Below, one piece after another: positions 27,543-35,845 of a DNA stretch of 64,000 bases (positions are counted from its first letter, which is position 1; each line of letters begins with the position of its first letter). The notes beneath the pieces are model-generated. The model was not told where the DNA came from. It worked only from the letters and a program-made list of their open reading frames with translations, and searched no databases. The position numbers and the translations under genes are program-made. Location: assembly GCF_008253865.1 (NCBI RefSeq), contig NZ_CP042331.1, forward strand, positions 1,550,001-1,614,000, given 5' to 3'. The DNA comes from Bosea sp. F3-2. Lineage in GTDB: Bacteria; Pseudomonadota; Alphaproteobacteria; Rhizobiales; Beijerinckiaceae.

Positions 27543-28359
27543 GCGTGCCGCGCAGCGCAAAGCTGCCATAGTCGAGCTTGATCGCGCCGGTGACGCCGTT
27601 GTCGTAGAGCTCGAAGGAGATCGAATAGGACGGCGTCGATTCGCCCGAGCCGACCTTGAAATACGAGATCGTGACCGGCCAACGCGCGATCTTCTCGAAT
27701 TCGGAGCGCTGCAGCGGTTTTTCGGACGGCTCGCCCTCGATGCGTTTTCCGATGACCGAAAGCGTGTCGTAGACCTCCTTGCCGGAGTTCGCGCCGTCAT
27801 AGAGTCGCACGTTGAGCGTATGCTTGCCGGCACGCGCAGCCTGGATCACCGCCTTCATCTGAGCATTCGGGAAGAGCGCATCGGCGCCGTCACGATGGGT
27901 TTCGGCCTTGGGCTGGCGCAATTTCACCTCATAGCCGCCGCTGTTTTTCTCGGCGGTACCGTCGACGGTCTCGGGCGTGGCGCCGCCCGAGGAGCTTTCG
28001 GTCTTGAAGCGATAGCTTGCGCCATCCCCCGCCTCGAAGCTGGTCGTGCGCGCATCGATGACCCGTGGCCCTGCTTCAGTGCCGAGCTGTGTGACCTGGC
28101 GGAAGGACAGGGCATAGCCCTCGCAGGCGTCGCCGGTGAACTCGAAGGCGATGCGGCCCTTGGCCGTCTCGATGTTGCCTGAAGGCTTGGCATTGTCGAG
28201 GACGAGGTCGTAGACCGCGCGATGCGGCGCGAGCACCACCCGGTCCGGAGCGGGCTGCGCCGCATTTGCCTGCGCCCAGGCCGGCCCTGCGGCCAGCATC
28301 AGGGTTGCGATACCGACCTGGCTCGCATGGGCCGCGAGCCTCAAGCTTATGTCGTTCAT
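27499..28359 (-). CDS. eipB: EipB family (DUF1849) periplasmic cell-envelope integrity protein
   Basis: The 286-residue protein has a signal peptide (cleavage near GPAWAQ), the LAPHRAVYDLVL start of DUF1849, and two Cys at 79 and 284. These match the conserved disulfide described for Brucella EipB. EipB folds as a spiral beta-barrel in the periplasm and supports envelope integrity. Predicted beta-rich segments such as PVTISYFKVGSGESTPSYSI agree. It is convergent with dinB, with a 44-bp overlap of coding ends. Confidence 0.9.
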   Translation of the reverse strand: MNDISLRLAAHASQVGIATLMLAAGPAWAQANAAQPAPDRVVLAPHRAVYDLVLDNAKPSGNIETAKGRIAFEFTGDACEGYALSFRQVTQLGTEAGPRVIDARTTSFEAGDGASYRFKTESSSGGATPETVDGTAEKNSGGYEVKLRQPKAETHRDGADALFPNAQMKAVIQAARAGKHTLNVRLYDGANSGKEVYDTLSVIGKRIEGEPSEKPLQRSEFEKIARWPVTISYFKVGSGESTPSYSISFELYDNGVTGAIKLDYGSFALRGTLTRLDLLPQEACAK

Positions 28360-28569
28360 GCGCCGCTTTTCCGTTCCATCCTCGGTGGAAATCTAGGTGC
28401 AATGCGGCAATGGCGCAAACATGGCGATGAGCCCGCTTCCTGACGCCGCATCACCCCTGCCCGCCGGACATGTCGCGATGCTTGCGGGCCGTCCGGGCTT
28501 CGGCCATGAAAGACCAGTCTCGCAAGATCGGTCCCGAAAAGACCCTGCCTCGCTCGCGGAGCCATGCTC

Positions 28570-29043
28570 ATGAACGTCGTCGAAACACGCCTCGCCGAAC
28601 TCGGAATCACCCTGCCGAGCCCGGCCGCTCCCGTCGCCAACTACGTGCCCTATGTCATCACCGGCAACCTGCTGGTCATCTCCGGCCAGATCTGCTTCGG
28701 GCTCGACGGCAAGCTCTCCGACAAGCACAAGGGCAAGCTGGGCGCCGAGATCTTCAACGAGGCCGGGCTCGAGGCTGCGCGGCTGTGCGCGATCAACGTG
28801 CTCGCCCAGGCCAAGGCGGCGCTCGATGGCGATCTCGGCCGGATCGTGCGCTGCGTGCGCCTCGGCGGTTTCATCAACGCCGCCCCGCATTTCGCGGCGC
28901 TCCCGGCGATCATGAACGGCGCCTCCGATCTCATGGTCGAAGTGCTCGGCGACAGCGGCCGCCATGCCCGCTCGACCGTGGGCGTAGCCGAGCTGCCGGC
29001 CGATGCCGCCGTCGAAGTCGAGGCGATGTTCGAGATCATCTGA
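28570..29043 (+). CDS. RidA family protein
   Basis: The 157-residue YjgF/YER057c/UK114 protein has PVANYVPYVITGNLLVISGQ, then AAINVLAQAKAALDGDLGRI-like core (ARLCAINVLAQAKAAL) and a C-terminal GVAELPADAAVEVEAMFEI. Members deaminate reactive enamine/imine intermediates. This longer form belongs to the RidA-like subgroup, where the catalytic Arg is not always kept, so activity is uncertain. The start at 28570 is favoured because GGAG is 8 nt upstream; an ATG at 28564 is in frame. Its stop overlaps the next gene by 1 nt. Confidence 0.87.
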   Translation: MNVVETRLAELGITLPSPAAPVANYVPYVITGNLLVISGQICFGLDGKLSDKHKGKLGAEIFNEAGLEAARLCAINVLAQAKAALDGDLGRIVRCVRLGGFINAAPHFAALPAIMNGASDLMVEVLGDSGRHARSTVGVAELPADAAVEVEAMFEII

Positions 29044-29819
29044 TGACTCAGGCTTCCAACACGACCACCCGGCCCGAACTGGGCTGGCTGATTGCCCGGC
29101 CGATCGCTCACCGCGGCCTGCATGATCTCGCCGCCGGCGTCATCGAGAACAGCGCCTCGGCCGCCGAGGCCGCCATCGCCGGCGGCTTCGGCATCGAATG
29201 CGACGTCCAGCTCACCGCCGACGGCGAAGCGGTCGTGTTCCACGATTTCATGCTCGATCGGCTGACGGCTGAGAGCGGCGCCGTCGTCGAGCGCAAGGCC
29301 GATGCGCTCTCCGCCATCACGCTCAAGGGCAGCGGCGACCGCATCCTGACCTTGTCGGCCTTCCTCGACCTGATCGGCGGGCGCGTCCCCCTCATCATCG
29401 AGATCAAGAGCCGCTTCGACGGCAATCTCGCCCTGACGCGCCGGACCGTGGAGATCGTCCGGGGCTACAAGGACCATCCGATCGTGATCAAATCCTTCGA
29501 TCCCGATATCGTGACCGCCCTGCGCGAGATCGCGCCGGAGATTCCGCGCGGCATCGTGGCGATGAATGCCTATGATTACGGCGACTACGACAGCCTCTCG
29601 CCGGCCCGGAAGCATGCCCTCGCCAATCTGCTGCATTTCACCCAAAGCCGGCCGCACTTCCTCTCCTGGAAGGTCGCGGATCTGGAGAGCGCGGCGCCCT
29701 ATCTCTGCCGCAACGCGCTCGGGCTGCCGCTGATGAGCTGGACCGTGCGCACGCCGGAGGAGCGGCAGCGGGCCGCGACCTTCGCCGACCAGATGGTCTT
29801 CGAGGGCTTTCGTCCTTGA
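29043..29819 (+). CDS. Cytoplasmic glycerophosphodiester phosphodiesterase
   Basis: The 258-residue GDPD-domain protein lacks a signal peptide. Catalytic motifs are PIAHRGLHD (His-Arg), NSASAAEAAI, and GIECDVQLTADGEAVVFHD (Glu, Asp, His). It hydrolyses glycerophosphodiesters to glycerol 3-phosphate plus alcohol, like UgpQ. The ATG overlaps the preceding TGA and its TGA overlaps the next TTG, making a tight operon. A second, exported GDPD is at 57234-58391. Confidence 0.92.
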   Translation: MTQASNTTTRPELGWLIARPIAHRGLHDLAAGVIENSASAAEAAIAGGFGIECDVQLTADGEAVVFHDFMLDRLTAESGAVVERKADALSAITLKGSGDRILTLSAFLDLIGGRVPLIIEIKSRFDGNLALTRRTVEIVRGYKDHPIVIKSFDPDIVTALREIAPEIPRGIVAMNAYDYGDYDSLSPARKHALANLLHFTQSRPHFLSWKVADLESAAPYLCRNALGLPLMSWTVRTPEERQRAATFADQMVFEGFRP

Positions 29820-31054
29820 GCAAACGCGAGGGCGACGATCTCATCGTTCGCGTCGCGACCTCGCTCAAGGCCGTCCCGGCAGGCGCGTGGAATGCCTGCG
29901 CCAACCCTCATGCCCTGCAGGGCGCCATGTCGGCGCCTTGCCCCGCCGATGCGGATAGCGGCATCGACCGGGACAACCCCTTCGTCAGCCACGAATTCCT
30001 GACGGCGCTGGAGGAAAGCGGCTGCACCGGTGGGCGCAGCGGCTGGTCGCCGGCCTATCTCCTCGTCGAGGATGGCGCGGGCGAATTGCTGGCCGCCGCG
30101 CCGAGCTTCCTCAAGAGCCACAGCCAGGGCGAATATGTCTTCGACCATGGCTGGGCCGATGCCTATGAACGCGCCGGCGGGCGCTACTATCCCAAGCTCC
30201 AGGTCGCCGCGCCCTTCACCCCGGCCACGGGGCCGCGCCTGCTCGTCGCCGACGGACCACGCGCCGACGAAGCGCGAATGGCGCTGATCGCCGGGCTGGA
30301 GGCGCTGCGGGCGCAGACACAATCCTCATCGGTGCATGTCACATTCGCGCAGGAGCCGGATATCGCTGCGCTGAAGCAGGCCGGCTATCTCGAGCGCAAC
30401 GACCTGCAGTTCCATTGGCAGAACGAGCGCTTCGGCAGCTATGACGACTTCCTGGCCACACTGGCCTCGCGCAAGCGCAAGGCGCTGAAGCGCGAGCGGC
30501 GCGAGGCGCTCTCGGCCGGCATCACCATCGAGGCGCTCTCGGGCCGCGACCTGACCGAGGCGGTCTGGGACGATTTCTTCGCCTTCTATCAGGACACCGG
30601 CTCGCGCAAATGGGGCCGGCCCTATCTCAATCGCGCATTCTTCTCGCGCGTCGGCGCGGCGATGGGCGAACGCATCGTGCTGATGATGGCGAAGCGCGCC
30701 GGGCGCTACATCGCCGGCGCGATCAATTTCCGGGGAGCGAACACCCTCTACGGCCGCAACTGGGGCTGCATCGAGGACCATCCCTTCCTGCATTTCGAGG
30801 TCTGCTACCATCAGGCTATCGACTATGCGATCGCGCATGGGCTTGCCCGCGTCGAGGCCGGAGCGCAGGGCGAGCACAAGCTGGCGCGCGGCTATCGGCC
30901 CGTCGTCACCCACTCCCTGCATCATATCGCCGACCCCGGGCTGCGCCGGCCGGTCGCGGCCTATCTGACGCAGGAGCGCGAGCAGATCGCCGCCGCGCAG
31001 GCCGCGCTTGCAGCGGAAACTCCGTTTCGCAAGACGGGATCGAATGATGACTGA
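29816..31054 (+). CDS. GNAT/FemAB-like N-acyltransferase (COG3146)
   Basis: The 412-residue protein matches the COG3146/DUF482 family: NPFVSHEFLTALEESGCTG near the start, YVFDHGWADAYERAGGRYYP, and RKRKALKRERREAL. The C-terminal acyltransferase half has RYIAGAINFRGANTLYGRNW and VEAGAQGEHKLARGY. These proteins resemble peptidoglycan FemAB transferases, but the substrate is not known. Translation starts at the TTG at 29816, overlapping the GDPD stop. Confidence 0.85.
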   Translation: MSKREGDDLIVRVATSLKAVPAGAWNACANPHALQGAMSAPCPADADSGIDRDNPFVSHEFLTALEESGCTGGRSGWSPAYLLVEDGAGELLAAAPSFLKSHSQGEYVFDHGWADAYERAGGRYYPKLQVAAPFTPATGPRLLVADGPRADEARMALIAGLEALRAQTQSSSVHVTFAQEPDIAALKQAGYLERNDLQFHWQNERFGSYDDFLATLASRKRKALKRERREALSAGITIEALSGRDLTEAVWDDFFAFYQDTGSRKWGRPYLNRAFFSRVGAAMGERIVLMMAKRAGRYIAGAINFRGANTLYGRNWGCIEDHPFLHFEVCYHQAIDYAIAHGLARVEAGAQGEHKLARGYRPVVTHSLHHIADPGLRRPVAAYLTQEREQIAAAQAALAAETPFRKTGSNDD

Positions 31055-31823
31055 CGCGGTGACGTTCGCAGCAGCGGCAGATCAGCCGGTCTTTTGCCAA
31101 GATGGCGAACTCGGCTATCGGCGCAGCCTCACCGATTTCTCCGCACCGCTCCAGCTCGATGAAAGCTACAGGCTGGCGCATCTGCCGCTGGTCGCTCCAG
31201 AGCATCCGGGTGTGATCCCCCGGCGCGAGGGCAAGTTCTATGAAATGGGCCGGCATCCGCGCGTGTTCTCGCTGGTGCTGCCGGTTGACGATGCCGCCCT
31301 GCAGGCTTCGCCTGGCTTTCGCGCCTTGGAAGACGAGCTCAGGACGGCGCCCCTCGCCGACAAGATCGCCTGGGAGATCCTGCCGAAGCGGCGCGACAAG
31401 CTGCACGCCACGGTCTGCGGCTCGCTCGGGATTGAGGAACCGCCTGCGGTCGCGCAGGCCACGCGCGACGCGCTCGGCGGGATCGAGCCCTTCTCCGTCG
31501 AATTGCGCGGATTGTTCTCCGGCAACGTCAACCGCGGCCGGCTCTACCTCGCCGCCTATCCCGAGAAGCGCGATGGCGCGAATATGCTGCAGACGGTGCA
31601 GGCTGCCTTCGGGCGCGCTCCCAGCGATCTCTGGCTCGTTGGCCTGTATAATCTCAAGGATGATCTCGATGCCGCCGAGACGGCGGTGCTGGATGGCATC
31701 GTCACGCGCTGGTGGAACCGGCCGCTGCTGCGTTTCACCGCAACGGCGCTGCAGGTGATGAGCGCCGGTGACGACCTCGTTCTCGATGGCGCCGTCGAGC
31801 AGACATTGCCGCTGGGCGCCTGA
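31044..31823 (+). CDS. Hypothetical protein, possible 2H-phosphoesterase relative
   Basis: The 259-residue product starts at the ATG at 31044 (or 31047) and overlaps the acyltransferase end by 11 nt. It contains one HxT motif in RDKLHATVCGSL and a following PFSVELRGLFSGNVNRGRLY that resembles the first half of 2H/LigT proteins. The second HxT appears replaced (LRFTATAL). No certain family. It is the last gene of the ridA-gdpD-acyltransferase set. Confidence 0.62.
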   Translation: MMTDAVTFAAAADQPVFCQDGELGYRRSLTDFSAPLQLDESYRLAHLPLVAPEHPGVIPRREGKFYEMGRHPRVFSLVLPVDDAALQASPGFRALEDELRTAPLADKIAWEILPKRRDKLHATVCGSLGIEEPPAVAQATRDALGGIEPFSVELRGLFSGNVNRGRLYLAAYPEKRDGANMLQTVQAAFGRAPSDLWLVGLYNLKDDLDAAETAVLDGIVTRWWNRPLLRFTATALQVMSAGDDLVLDGAVEQTLPLGA

Positions 31824-31910
31824 CGCGGACGAGGTCAGCTTTCGCGGCCTTGACGGCCTCGCGAGGCGGCCACAGGGTCAGCGCTCCGCTTCCAAGCCAT
31901 CGGAACCGCC

Positions 31911-32339
31911 ATGACCGCCTATGATCCGTCCAACATCTTCGCCAAGATCCTGCGCGGCGAGCTGCCCGCCCACACCGTCTATGAGGATGCCGAGACGATC
32001 GCGATCATGGACATCATGCCGCGCGCCGAAGGGCATGTGCTGGTGCTCCCGAAGACCGCCTGCCGCAATGTCTTCGACGCGCCGGTCGAGGTGCTGAGTG
32101 CCGTCGCGCTGACGACCCAGAAGCTGGCGCGCGCCGTCAGGGCCGCCTTCGCCGCCCAGGGCGTCACGATCCAGCAGTTCAACGAGCCCGCCGGCGGCCA
32201 GGTCGTCTTCCACCTCCATGTCCACGTCATGCCGCGCTTCGACGGCGTGGCGCTGCGCCCGCCTATGGGCGCGATGGAGAAGAACGAGGTGCTCGCCAGC
32301 AATGCCGAGAAAATTCGCGAGGCCCTGAAAAAAATCTGA
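31911..32339 (+). CDS. HIT family nucleotide-binding protein
   Basis: The 142-residue histidine-triad protein has the active motif VFHLHVHVMPR (HxHxH) near residue 103 and the N-terminal NIFAKILRGELPAHTVYEDA of the Hint branch. Such enzymes hydrolyse nucleoside phosphoramidates and AMP-lysine-type conjugates. It sits just before the ECF41 promoter and stands alone. Confidence 0.93.
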   Translation: MTAYDPSNIFAKILRGELPAHTVYEDAETIAIMDIMPRAEGHVLVLPKTACRNVFDAPVEVLSAVALTTQKLARAVRAAFAAQGVTIQQFNEPAGGQVVFHLHVHVMPRFDGVALRPPMGAMEKNEVLASNAEKIREALKKI

Positions 32340-32345
32340 GGGGCA

Positions 32346-32372
32346 TGTCACAAGGGGCTGGGCTGCCTCGTC
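32346..32372 (+). promoter_or_regulatory. ECF41-type sigma factor promoter
   Basis: TGTCACA (32346-32352) and CGTC (32369-32372) are separated by exactly 16 nt. This is the published target motif of ECF41 sigma factors. It lies 30 nt upstream of the first carboxymuconolactone-decarboxylase-like gene, and the third gene of the cluster encodes an ECF41 sigma factor. Confidence 0.85.
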
Positions 32373-32401
32373 TTGTCGTCATCAACCGATGGAGAAAGAC
32401 C

Positions 32402-32872
32402 ATGAGCCAACGCCTCAATGCCTTCCAGGTCGCCCCCGGTGCGATCGAAGCGCTGCTAAAGACGCAGAATTACGTCAATGAGAGCGGGCTGGAGCACAGC
32501 CTGCTCGAGCTGGTTAAGATGCGGGCGTCGCAGATCAATGCCTGCGCCTACTGCCTGCACATGCACGCGATGGATGCCCGCAAGGCGGGCGAGAGCGAGG
32601 CGCGGCTCTACCTGCTCGACGCCTGGCACGAATCCGAGCTCTACACGCCGCGCGAGAAGGCCGCCCTCGGCTGGACCGAGGCGCTGACCCGTCTTTCGGA
32701 AGGCAGCCCGAGCGACGAAGCCTTCGCGGAGCTGCGCGCTCATTTCAGCGAGAAGGAATGCGTCGACCTCTCGCTATCGATCTCGACGATCAACGCCTGG
32801 AACCGGCTCAATGCCGGCTTCCGCTCGCGCCATCCGGCCGATCGTCCGCGCAAGACCGAGGCTGCCGCCTGA
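32402..32872 (+). CDS. Carboxymuconolactone decarboxylase / AhpD-like protein, paralogue 1
   Basis: The 156-residue helical protein has the AhpD-like centre INACAYCLHMHAMDARKAGE, with a CxxC pair followed by His. That arrangement suggests alkylhydroperoxidase-type redox activity rather than lactone decarboxylation. It begins at the ATG at 32402 after an ECF41 promoter. The next gene is a close paralogue. CMD-family genes are typical targets of ECF41 regulators. Confidence 0.92.
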   Translation: MSQRLNAFQVAPGAIEALLKTQNYVNESGLEHSLLELVKMRASQINACAYCLHMHAMDARKAGESEARLYLLDAWHESELYTPREKAALGWTEALTRLSEGSPSDEAFAELRAHFSEKECVDLSLSISTINAWNRLNAGFRSRHPADRPRKTEAAA

Positions 32873-32941
32873 GCCGATGCGTGCCCCGGCCGAGCGGCTT
32901 CGCCCGCCTGGCCGACATCCCGTCCCACAGCGAGAACCACC

Positions 32942-33409
32942 ATGAACAAGCGTCTCAACCCCTATACAACCGCCCCCGAGATAATGAAGCCGCTGATGGC
33001 GCTCGAAGCCACGGTCGCGGATTCCGGCCTTGAGCACAGCCTGATCGAGCTGGTGAAGATGCGGGCGTCGCAGATCAATGGCTGCGCCTATTGCCTGCAC
33101 ATGCACTCGGCCGATGCCCGCAAGGCCGGCGAGAGCGAAGCGCGGCTCTATCTGCTGAGCGCCTGGCACGAATCCGAGCTCTACACCCCACGCGAGCGCG
33201 CCGCGCTGGCCTGGACCGAGGCGCTGACGCTGCTGTCGCAGACCCATGCGCCCGACGCCGATTACGAAGAGGCCTTGCGCCATTTCAGCGGGGAGGAGAT
33301 GGTCAAGCTCACGCTGCTGATCGGCACGATCAATGTCTGGAACCGGATCGCGGTCGGCTTCCGCTCGCATCATCCGAACGACAGGGCGCCCAAGGTCGAG
33401 GCCGCATAG
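32942..33409 (+). CDS. Carboxymuconolactone decarboxylase / AhpD-like protein, paralogue 2
   Basis: The 155-residue protein shares long identical stretches with the gene at 32402-32872, such as LVKMRASQIN, CAYCLHMH and AWHESELYTPRE. The duplication appears recent to moderate in age. The CxxCxxxH site is intact. No second ECF41 motif is visible in the 69-bp gap, so it is probably read from the upstream promoter together with the sigma-factor gene. Confidence 0.92.
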   Translation: MNKRLNPYTTAPEIMKPLMALEATVADSGLEHSLIELVKMRASQINGCAYCLHMHSADARKAGESEARLYLLSAWHESELYTPRERAALAWTEALTLLSQTHAPDADYEEALRHFSGEEMVKLTLLIGTINVWNRIAVGFRSHHPNDRAPKVEAA

Positions 33410-33430
33410 GATCCACGCTCACAGGATTTC

Positions 33431-34321
33431 ATGACGGACGTCACTGCCGCCGGCTTCGAGACCCACCGGTCCTATCTGACCCGCCTCGCCTACCGCATGC
33501 TCGGCTCGCTCAGCGATGCCGAGGATGTGGTGCAGGACGCCTGGCTGCGCTGGCACGACTCCGCGCCGGAAGCGCTGGCGAATCCACGGGCCTGGCTTGG
33601 GCGCGTGGTGACGCGGCTCTGCCTCGACCTGATGAAATCGGCCAGGCGGCGGCGCGAGACCTATGTCGGCGCCTGGCTGCCGGAGCCGTTGATCGAGGAG
33701 ATCGGCGGCACCGCGAGCAGCGATGAGGGCCTCGACGTTCCCTATGTGCTCCAGCTCGCGCTGGAGCGGCTGTCTCCGCTCGAACGCGCCGCCTTCCTGC
33801 TGCACGACGTGTTCGACCTGCCCTTCTCCGAGATCGCCGAGACGCTCGGGCGCAGCGAGACGGCCTGCCGGCAGCTCGTCTCGCGGGCGCGCCGGCATGC
33901 GCGGCAGGAGGGCCCGCGCCACCCGCTCTCTCCCGATGAGGCGCGGCGCTATGCCGTCGCCTTCTTCGAAGCGGCGCACAGCACCGATCCGACGGCCCTG
34001 AAGGGCTTGCTGGCGCAGGATGCGGTGCTGCATGGCGATGGCGGCGGCAAGGCGAGCTCGGTGCTCAACCCGATCTTCGGCAGCGAGAAGATCGGCCGCT
34101 TCTTCGCCGGCCTCGCCCGCAAGCCGCAGCAGCAGGGTTTCGTCCCGCGCTACGAGCCGATGCTGATCAACGGCATGCCCGGCTACATCAGCATGGAAAC
34201 CGACACCGCCCAGGCAGTCGTTCTCGACATCCGCGACGGGCAGGTCCAGGCGATCTACGTCATTCGCAACCCGGACAAGCTCAGCCCTGTGCGGGAGCGG
34301 CTCAAGGCGGGCAGAGGCTAA
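33431..34321 (+). CDS. ECF41-family RNA polymerase sigma factor with SnoaL-like C-terminal domain
   Basis: The 296-residue protein has sigma region 2 (YRMLGSLSDAEDVVQDAWLR), region 4 (LSPLERAAFLLHDVFDLPFS, ETACRQLVSRARRHAR) and an extra C-terminal NTF2/SnoaL domain of about 120 residues. That domain keeps the ECF41 hallmarks DGGGK (about residue 203) and NPDKL (about 280). In ECF41 proteins this domain replaces an anti-sigma factor and modulates activity. It lies 21 nt after two CMD genes whose promoter matches the ECF41 motif, so positive autoregulation is likely. Its stop overlaps the convergent azlD by 4 nt. Confidence 0.94.
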   Translation: MTDVTAAGFETHRSYLTRLAYRMLGSLSDAEDVVQDAWLRWHDSAPEALANPRAWLGRVVTRLCLDLMKSARRRRETYVGAWLPEPLIEEIGGTASSDEGLDVPYVLQLALERLSPLERAAFLLHDVFDLPFSEIAETLGRSETACRQLVSRARRHARQEGPRHPLSPDEARRYAVAFFEAAHSTDPTALKGLLAQDAVLHGDGGGKASSVLNPIFGSEKIGRFFAGLARKPQQQGFVPRYEPMLINGMPGYISMETDTAQAVVLDIRDGQVQAIYVIRNPDKLSPVRERLKAGRG

Positions 34322-34680
34322 GCTGCCCCGAACAGCCAGACGCCGCCGATCAGCACGACCTCGCCAACGAGAACGGCCAGCATCATCCGGCGCCGGCTCA
34401 CGGCCATCACGGCCACGGCAGCAGCGAGCGCAGCGACGCGCACGAACAGCGGTGCATAGGCCAGCGCGCCCGGCGGCGAGACTATCAACTTGGCGACGAT
34501 ACCGGCGAGCAGCGCCGTCGCGACCGCCCTCACCCATTCGAGCAGCGGCGAGTCGGCTTTAAGCCCACGCGCGAAGCCGACGGCGAGCCAGCGCCAGATC
34601 TCAGTCGGCAGCACCGCGAAAAGCAAGAGTGCGAGATAGGGCCAGAGCGGCCCGTCGAGCAGGGCGATCGGCTGGGTCAT
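34318..34680 (-). CDS. azlD: AzlD-like branched-chain amino acid exporter, small subunit
   Basis: The 120-residue membrane protein has four hydrophobic segments and the AzlD pattern WPYLALLLFAVLPTEIWRWL and PPGALAYAPLFVRVAALAAA. AzlD works with the larger AzlC subunit as an exporter of branched-chain amino acids (BrnFE-like). Its start overlaps the azlC stop by 4 nt. Confidence 0.87.
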   Translation of the reverse strand: MTQPIALLDGPLWPYLALLLFAVLPTEIWRWLAVGFARGLKADSPLLEWVRAVATALLAGIVAKLIVSPPGALAYAPLFVRVAALAAAVAVMAVSRRRMMLAVLVGEVVLIGGVWLFGAA

Positions 34681-35402
34681 TTGGCCGCCTTGCGCTTGCG
34701 GCCGATCATGAAGGCGATGCTGCCGGCAATGAGTCCGGCTACGATGAGATCGAAGCCACCACCGATGAAGCGCTCGCAGACCGGCGCGAGCGCCAGCCCC
34801 AGCACCAGTGCCGTGACGTCGCTGCGATGGCGCAAGCCAGCCGTCAGAGAGACCAGGAAGAAGATCGGCGTCAGGCAGAGCAGCCCGGCGGCGAAGGGGA
34901 CGGGCAAGGCGCCGAGCAGATAGTAACCGGCGAAAGTCCCGACCGAGCTCACCGCCATGCAGGTGTTGGCGAAGCCGAGGAAATAGGCCACGCGCTGATG
35001 CACCGGGATGCCCGGCAGCCGGCGCAGCCCCTCGGTCCAGGCCGTCACTGCGACGTAGTGCGAAAGAAAGAGCTGCTGCCAGATGCTCTGGCCGGGCCGG
35101 CGCAGCAGCGGCAGGATCGCCATCGTCATCGGCAGGAAGCGCAGCGAGGCGAAGGCGATCGCAATCGCGATCGCGCTCCAGGCGGCACCGGCGGCAATGG
35201 AGGCGAAGAACAGCACCTGCGAAGGGCCGGCCCAGACCAGGATGGTCGAGAGCACCGCGACATCGACCGGGTATCCGACGTCGCGGGCCAGGGAGCCGAT
35301 GCCGATCAGCCCGAAGCCGACGATCCAGGCCGGAAGCAGCAGCGCATCGCGCATGCCGGCCAGCGCGACGCGCTGCCAGCTCCAGTCGGCGGATACGCTC
35401 AT
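34677..35402 (-). CDS. azlC: AzlC-like branched-chain amino acid exporter, large subunit
   Basis: The 241-residue AzlC protein has several membrane helices and conserved LVWAGPSQVLFFASIAAGAA and FASLRFLPMTMAILP stretches. The ATG at 35400-35402 (MSVSADWSWQRVALAGMRDA) gives the family length. A longer frame adds unconserved residues. It is coupled to azlD by ATGA. Confidence 0.88.
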   Translation of the reverse strand: MSVSADWSWQRVALAGMRDALLLPAWIVGFGLIGIGSLARDVGYPVDVAVLSTILVWAGPSQVLFFASIAAGAAWSAIAIAIAFASLRFLPMTMAILPLLRRPGQSIWQQLFLSHYVAVTAWTEGLRRLPGIPVHQRVAYFLGFANTCMAVSSVGTFAGYYLLGALPVPFAAGLLCLTPIFFLVSLTAGLRHRSDVTALVLGLALAPVCERFIGGGFDLIVAGLIAGSIAFMIGRKRKAAK

Positions 35403-35550
35403 GGGATCATCGCTGCGAGCAGCCTCGGGGACATCAAAACGGCCCGTGCAGAGCGCACGGGCCATTCAACCCCTATGGCTTACCTCGCGAGGGCCCGCCA
35501 AGCTTCCGGAAGGAGGAACGGCCCTGCACTCCCTGCAAGGCCGCGGCTGC

Positions 35551-35841
35551 TCAGCCCTTGCCGCCCTTCATCGCCATGGTGACGAGCTCATTGGCGAAGT
35601 CGATCAGCTCCTTCGGAATGCCGCCGACCGCCTGGATGCCGAGATAGATCAGATAGATGAAGGCCGGCACCAGGATCCAGCCCAGCACCTCCTCAAAGAT
35701 CTTGCGGCGGCGGCGGCGGCGGTCGCGCTTCTCGAACCAGCCGAGCTTTTCCTTGGCAGGGCGCTGCGGCGCCGGAGCCGCCGTGGGCGTTGCGCCCTCG
35801 CCGGTTTCGGCGAGGGCTGCTTTCTTGCGTCTGAACAACAC
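35551..35841 (-). CDS. Hypothetical single-pass membrane protein downstream of clpA
   Basis: The 96-residue protein has a Lys/Ala/Pro-rich cytoplasmic start, a strongly basic stretch (EKRDRRRRRRKIFEEV), one membrane helix (LGWILVPAFIYLIYLGIQAV) and an amphipathic end. No family is recognised. It lies 4 nt after clpA on the same strand, so it is probably co-transcribed. A ClpA-related role is only positional guesswork. Confidence 0.68.
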   Translation of the reverse strand: MLFRRKKAALAETGEGATPTAAPAPQRPAKEKLGWFEKRDRRRRRRKIFEEVLGWILVPAFIYLIYLGIQAVGGIPKELIDFANELVTMAMKGGKG

Positions 35842-35845
35842 GTTC

